A DNA stretch of 17,704 nt from NCBI GenBank assembly GCA_031394025.1, contig JANMWO010000304.1, positions 1 through 17,704 on the forward strand, written 5' to 3'. Position numbers and translations under genes: made by a program. Under the pieces are notes generated by a model. That model saw only the letters and a list, made by a program, of their open reading frames with translations, was not told the DNA's origin and did no database searches. This document shows positions 14,460 to 17,704 of this stretch, one piece after another. The stretch's first letter is position 1, and each line of letters opens with the position of its first letter. The stretch comes from JANXSF01 sp031394025 (lineage in GTDB: Bacteria > Acidobacteriota > Terriglobia > Bryobacterales > Bryobacteraceae).

Positions 14460-15831
14460 TTAATTTTGCACTGCGATAGTTAGTTCGTTACTCACTGGAC
14501 CTTGAATGACAACTAACGAAATATCATTTCGAGTGCCGGATTCATTGGGCACAACGGCATTGATTTGCCACAGTCCTCGAAAGCCGGGGGCCAAGCCGCT
14601 GAACTGGATTGGCGATAGACGTCCGTCAATGTAGACACCCGGCGTATCGACAGTTCTTGCCAGAGGACTTGCCAGGCTGGCCGCACCATCGGCAACCGGG
14701 TTGGAAACTGCACCCTGTCCAGTTCCGAAGATGCTGATCACCTGACCGCGACGGACTGGATTCGTTGCGGAAAGGAGTTTGCCATTTTGATCGATTGCGG
14801 CAAACAAGCCCGGCGCACTGGGAAGAAGAGTAACTGAAGTACGTGCGATGCGTTGTCCGTTGAGCCGCACTTCCACTACTTGTTGACTACTAACTAATCG
14901 CCAGGCACTTGCACATTGATCTGATTGGCAGAGACAAACAATAAAGGCACGGGCTTATCGGCAATCAAAACCTGCACGTTGTTTAACGTGGTAGACAATG
15001 GGAAGCTGGCAGCGGCCTGGGTAGTTACTCCAGTGAAGGTCCCGAAAACTGAGGCAAGCGATCCAGGGGCAACAGGCGCGCCTGCAGTGCTGGAAGCAGC
15101 GTTCACCACAGCCGAATCCGCAGCCACTTCCAACACCCAAATTTCAGGTGTCGCAGGCAGTTTCTCCTTACTAATTTCCATATTGGGTGGCTTGAATTTC
15201 AAGCCTGCAAAGGGTGCGGCCATCTCTGGAAACGCGGCTGTTTGTGCGGCTCCGCCCAACCCGGTGCGGAAGTGCATTAAGATAGCGACCTTGGGTTTTA
15301 ATTGTTGAATAATGCGTGCAGCACCTTCGCCGGAAATTGTGGGTCCACCACCGCCGGGCATAAAGACCACGTCTAAGTCTGTAAGATCGGCCAATTGGGC
15401 GGACGTGAGTGTGTCCTGTCCGAAATCGCCGAAGTGTGCAAAACGCAAGCCACCCTGATTCCACCGGATGATGGAATTTTGTCCACGGGCGGCACCGTTT
15501 GTATTGTCATGAAAGCCGGGGATGATCACAAACGTTGTTCCAGCGGCGCTCACTTCCTGACGGGCAGTGGCCGGACGGCCATCCACCAAAGTGAAGTTCC
15601 CTTTGACGCCTGCAGAAAAGTTATGGTCGGAATGATTGTGAGTGATGGTAACGGCGTCGGCGTTGAGCGTCGGGATGATGTAGCCAAGGTTGGCCGCAGG
15701 TGGGTCAGTAATTACCACTGGCCCATTGTTTGAAGTTTGAATGACGTAACATGCTTGGCCGACCCAAGTGATGCGCACCCCTTGAGCGAAAGCAGTGGCT
15801 GAAATGACGATCAACAGAATCCAAATTTCAT
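14460..15831 (-). pseudogene. Exported metallo-beta-lactamase-fold protein with TIGR03437 domain, frameshifted
   Basis: Three pieces on the minus strand join into one protein of roughly 455 residues. From ATG 15831, preceded by AAGGGG six bases upstream, five codons run into a stop; restoring one base in the aaattt run gives MKFWILLIVISATAFAQG, a clean signal peptide. The body then has a Lactamase_B_3/UlaG-like fold with the metal motif HNHSDHN, FAHFGDFG and ILMHFRT. A Solibacter-type TIGR03437 domain follows (APGSLASVFG, PLLFVSANQINVQVPGD), interrupted by a stop at 14894-14896. Its continuation in another frame (LVSSQQVVEVRLNG, LLPSAPGLF, GLAPGFRGLWQINAVVP) runs to 14460. A one-base loss near 14895 explains the break. 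Either two sequencing errors or real decay. It lies downstream of gatB on the same strand. Substrate unknown. Confidence 0.75.
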
Positions 15832-15876
15832 TGAAAACCCCTTGGATGGATTATAGTTCGTTCAACTGGGAGTTAT

Positions 15877-17355
15877 CTACAAAAGTTTGGCTTTCAATAA
15901 ATCATTTACAGCACCAGGGGCAGCCTGTCCGCGAGATGCTTTCATTACCGCACCCACCAAAAATCCAATGACTGTTGTCTTGCCACTTTTGTACTGTTCC
16001 ACTTGTTTGGGATTAGCTGCCAACACTTCGTCAATGATTTTTCCCAAAGCGCCTGTATCGCTGATTTGACGCAGCCCTTCACGATCCATGATCACTTGCG
16101 CCGAATCCCCGGTGGCGAACATCTTCGGGAAGATGTCTTTGGCCAGCTTTCCTGACAAATCTCCCTTGCCGATAAGGGTCACCAATTCACCCAGGTTTTC
16201 AGGAGTCAGTGGCGATTCGTGAATTTCTTTGGCTTCGGCTTTGAGCATGGCAGCCAAGTCGCCCATCACCCAATTGGCAACACCCTTCGGATCAGTGGAT
16301 GCTTTGGCTGCGCGTTCGTAGTAATCGGCAATTTCACGGGTTTGTGTGAGTACTCCGGAATCGTATTCATTCAGCCCAAACTCAGTTTCAAAACGCTTGC
16401 GACGCAAGGTGGGCAGCTCTGGCATTTCTGATTTAACGCGGTTCAACCATGTGTCACTAATTTCCAGCGGCACCAAATCGGGCTCAGGGAAATAGCGGTA
16501 ATCATGAGCCATTTCCTTGCTGCGCATGCTGACGGTTTCCAACGTTTCGGAATTGAACAGTCTGGTTTCCTGCTGCACGGTTCCACCGGCTTCAATGACC
16601 CCTATCTGGCGCTGAATCTCAAAATCAACAGCCATCTTCAGGAAGCGAAATGAATTGACGTTCTTCACTTCCACCTTGGTGCCGAACTGCGGTGCGCCCC
16701 ACAAGCGGACGGAAACATTTGCGTCGCAACGCAGGTGACCCTTTTCCATGTCGCAAGTAGAAACTTCGGTGAACTGCATGGCCTGCTTTATTTCTGTGAG
16801 ATAAGCATAGGCTTCATCGGAAGAGCGCATGTCGGGCTCGCTTACAATTTCAATCAGCGGAGTGCCGGAACGGTTGAGGTCCACGTAAGTATAGCGGTCT
16901 GAATCGCGATGCCCGTCGTGCATACTCTTACCGGCATCATCTTCCATGTGGGCGCGGGTGACGCCAATGCGCTTCACACCAGAGTCTAAAACAATGTCCA
17001 CAAAACCATGCTCGGCCACGGGCTTATCGTATTGCGAAATTTGGTAGCCCTTAGGCAGATCGGGATAAAAGTAGTTCTTGCGGGAAAAGATAGACTTGGG
17101 GCGCACGGCACAATTCAGGGCCAGGCCAGCGCGAATGGCAAGTTCCACTGCTTGACGATTGAGCACCGGCAGCGCACCGGGCAGACCTAGGCAAACAGGA
17201 CAGACATTGGTATTGGGAGCAGCTCCAAAGCCGGTGGCACAGCCGCAGAAAATCTTAGTGCGAGTGGCCAACTGGACGTGCACTTCCAAGCCGATGACGG
17301 CCTCGTACTTCGCCATCGCTTCGGTAGATGGCGTTTCGAGGAGAGTTGAGGACAT
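15877..17355 (-). CDS. gatB: Aspartyl/glutamyl-tRNA(Asn/Gln) amidotransferase subunit B
   Basis: This 492-residue subunit of the GatCAB complex binds misacylated Glu-tRNA(Gln) or Asp-tRNA(Asn), activates the acyl group with ATP and accepts ammonia channelled from GatA. Features in order: YEAVIGLEVHVQL (17-29), zinc ligands Cys37, Cys39, Cys52 and Cys55 (FCGC, CPVCLG), RKNYFYPDLPKGYQISQ, RAHMEDDAGKS, DLNRSGTPLIEIVSEPD and GHLRCDANVSVR in the cradle domain, then the helical tRNA-binding and YqeY-like tail ending near the stop. Length matches the family. The ATG at 17355 is used; an in-frame ATG at 17316 is also possible, and neither has a strong ribosome site. gatA and gatC are not adjacent. 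The broken metallo-hydrolase gene follows 45 bases downstream. Confidence 0.96.
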   Translation of the reverse strand: MSSTLLETPSTEAMAKYEAVIGLEVHVQLATRTKIFCGCATGFGAAPNTNVCPVCLGLPGALPVLNRQAVELAIRAGLALNCAVRPKSIFSRKNYFYPDLPKGYQISQYDKPVAEHGFVDIVLDSGVKRIGVTRAHMEDDAGKSMHDGHRDSDRYTYVDLNRSGTPLIEIVSEPDMRSSDEAYAYLTEIKQAMQFTEVSTCDMEKGHLRCDANVSVRLWGAPQFGTKVEVKNVNSFRFLKMAVDFEIQRQIGVIEAGGTVQQETRLFNSETLETVSMRSKEMAHDYRYFPEPDLVPLEISDTWLNRVKSEMPELPTLRRKRFETEFGLNEYDSGVLTQTREIADYYERAAKASTDPKGVANWVMGDLAAMLKAEAKEIHESPLTPENLGELVTLIGKGDLSGKLAKDIFPKMFATGDSAQVIMDREGLRQISDTGALGKIIDEVLAANPKQVEQYKSGKTTVIGFLVGAVMKASRGQAAPGAVNDLLKAKLL

Positions 17356-17504
17356 ATTCCATTTTCGTTTGGCATGGCCGGTTGACGCAAGTGGAACGAA
17401 GGTGCCGACGACGCTTTCAAAAGTTATTTCAAGCGAACAATGTTATTCTGTAAAATCGAAAGCGCCTTGAGAGCAGAGCCTTTTGTAGTAAATGGGAGGA
17501 ACGA

Positions 17505-17704
17505 TTGGTACGAAAAAGTACGGTGCTTCTTTCCAATCTGATGTCGATGTTTTGTCATGCGCCATGGCCCAATGGTTTTGCGGAGGGATCGCGTTCCTAC
17601 ACAAATTTGCCGCACGCCCTGGACAGGTGGCTGGATGTCCTTCCAGATTTTCGGAACCGCATTCAAAATGCCCACGTGATGGATTTCGGCTGCGGGGAAG
17701 GCTT
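17505..17704 (+). CDS. Class I SAM-dependent methyltransferase, 3' end outside the window
   Basis: The open frame runs from a TTG at 17505 to the window edge. A strong GGGAGGA (17494-17500) four bases upstream decides the TTG start; the first in-frame ATG at 17541 has no such site. About 66 residues are visible, ending in HVMDFGCGEG, which is motif I of the Rossmann-fold SAM-binding site. The region before it (FAEGSRSYTNLPHALDRW) is an unremarkable N-terminal helix region. Substrate cannot be inferred from this part. It is divergent from gatB; the 149-base gap between them must hold both promoters, but I found no convincing -35/-10 pair there. Confidence 0.7.
   Translation, partial: MVRKSTVLLSNLMSMFCHAPWPNGFAEGSRSYTNLPHALDRWLDVLPDFRNRIQNAHVMDFGCGEG

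Noticed and set aside
14894..14896. Programmed ribosomal frameshift in the metallo-hydrolase/TIGR03437 gene
   Set aside because: There is no slippery heptamer at the break, and a second break near the start of the same gene favours decay or sequence error.

Overview
The window reads as a bacterial chromosome, most likely an acidobacterium of the Solibacter/Bryobacter type. The main clue is the gene at 14460-15831, whose C-terminal half matches the repeat-like surface domain known as TIGR03437, which is abundant in Solibacter usitatus and its relatives. G+C looks balanced by eye, lower than in S. usitatus itself, so the lineage call is moderate. No tRNA, rRNA, CRISPR array or complete insertion sequence was seen.

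Layout. Positions 1-1932 (+) hold two GT-A family 2 glycosyltransferases, the first cut by the window edge. Positions 1944-3031 (-) hold an orphan PII signalling gene (glnB) and a PIN-toxin/antitoxin pair. Positions 3115-14311 (+) hold a tightly packed ten-gene operon for complete purine-ring breakdown. A 148-base convergent gap with a 20-base-arm inverted repeat follows. Positions 14460-15831 (-) hold an exported metallo-beta-lactamase-fold protein fused to a TIGR03437 domain and broken by two apparent one-base losses. Positions 15877-17355 (-) hold gatB. A SAM-dependent methyltransferase begins at 17505 (+) and runs off the end.

How the operon works. Guanine deaminase makes xanthine from guanine. 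XdhA/XdhB oxidise hypoxanthine/xanthine to urate, uricase gives 5-hydroxyisourate, UraH gives OHCU, and UraD gives (S)-allantoin. AllB opens this to allantoate, AllC releases ammonia and CO2 to give ureidoglycine, AllE converts ureidoglycine to ureidoglycolate, and a second M20 amidohydrolase (ureidoglycolate amidohydrolase) gives glyoxylate. This is the plant-like ureide route that frees all four ring nitrogens as ammonium without making urea. Gene order almost follows reaction order, and successive genes overlap or lie 2-20 bases apart, so one mRNA with coupled translation is likely. No permease, dedicated regulator, XdhC-type maturation factor or glyoxylate-using enzyme is in the window.

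The most distinctive non-coding features are a perfect 12-bp hairpin that encloses the uraD start codon, a possible shared -10 element between the antitoxin gene and the purine operon, and the inverted repeat after the operon.
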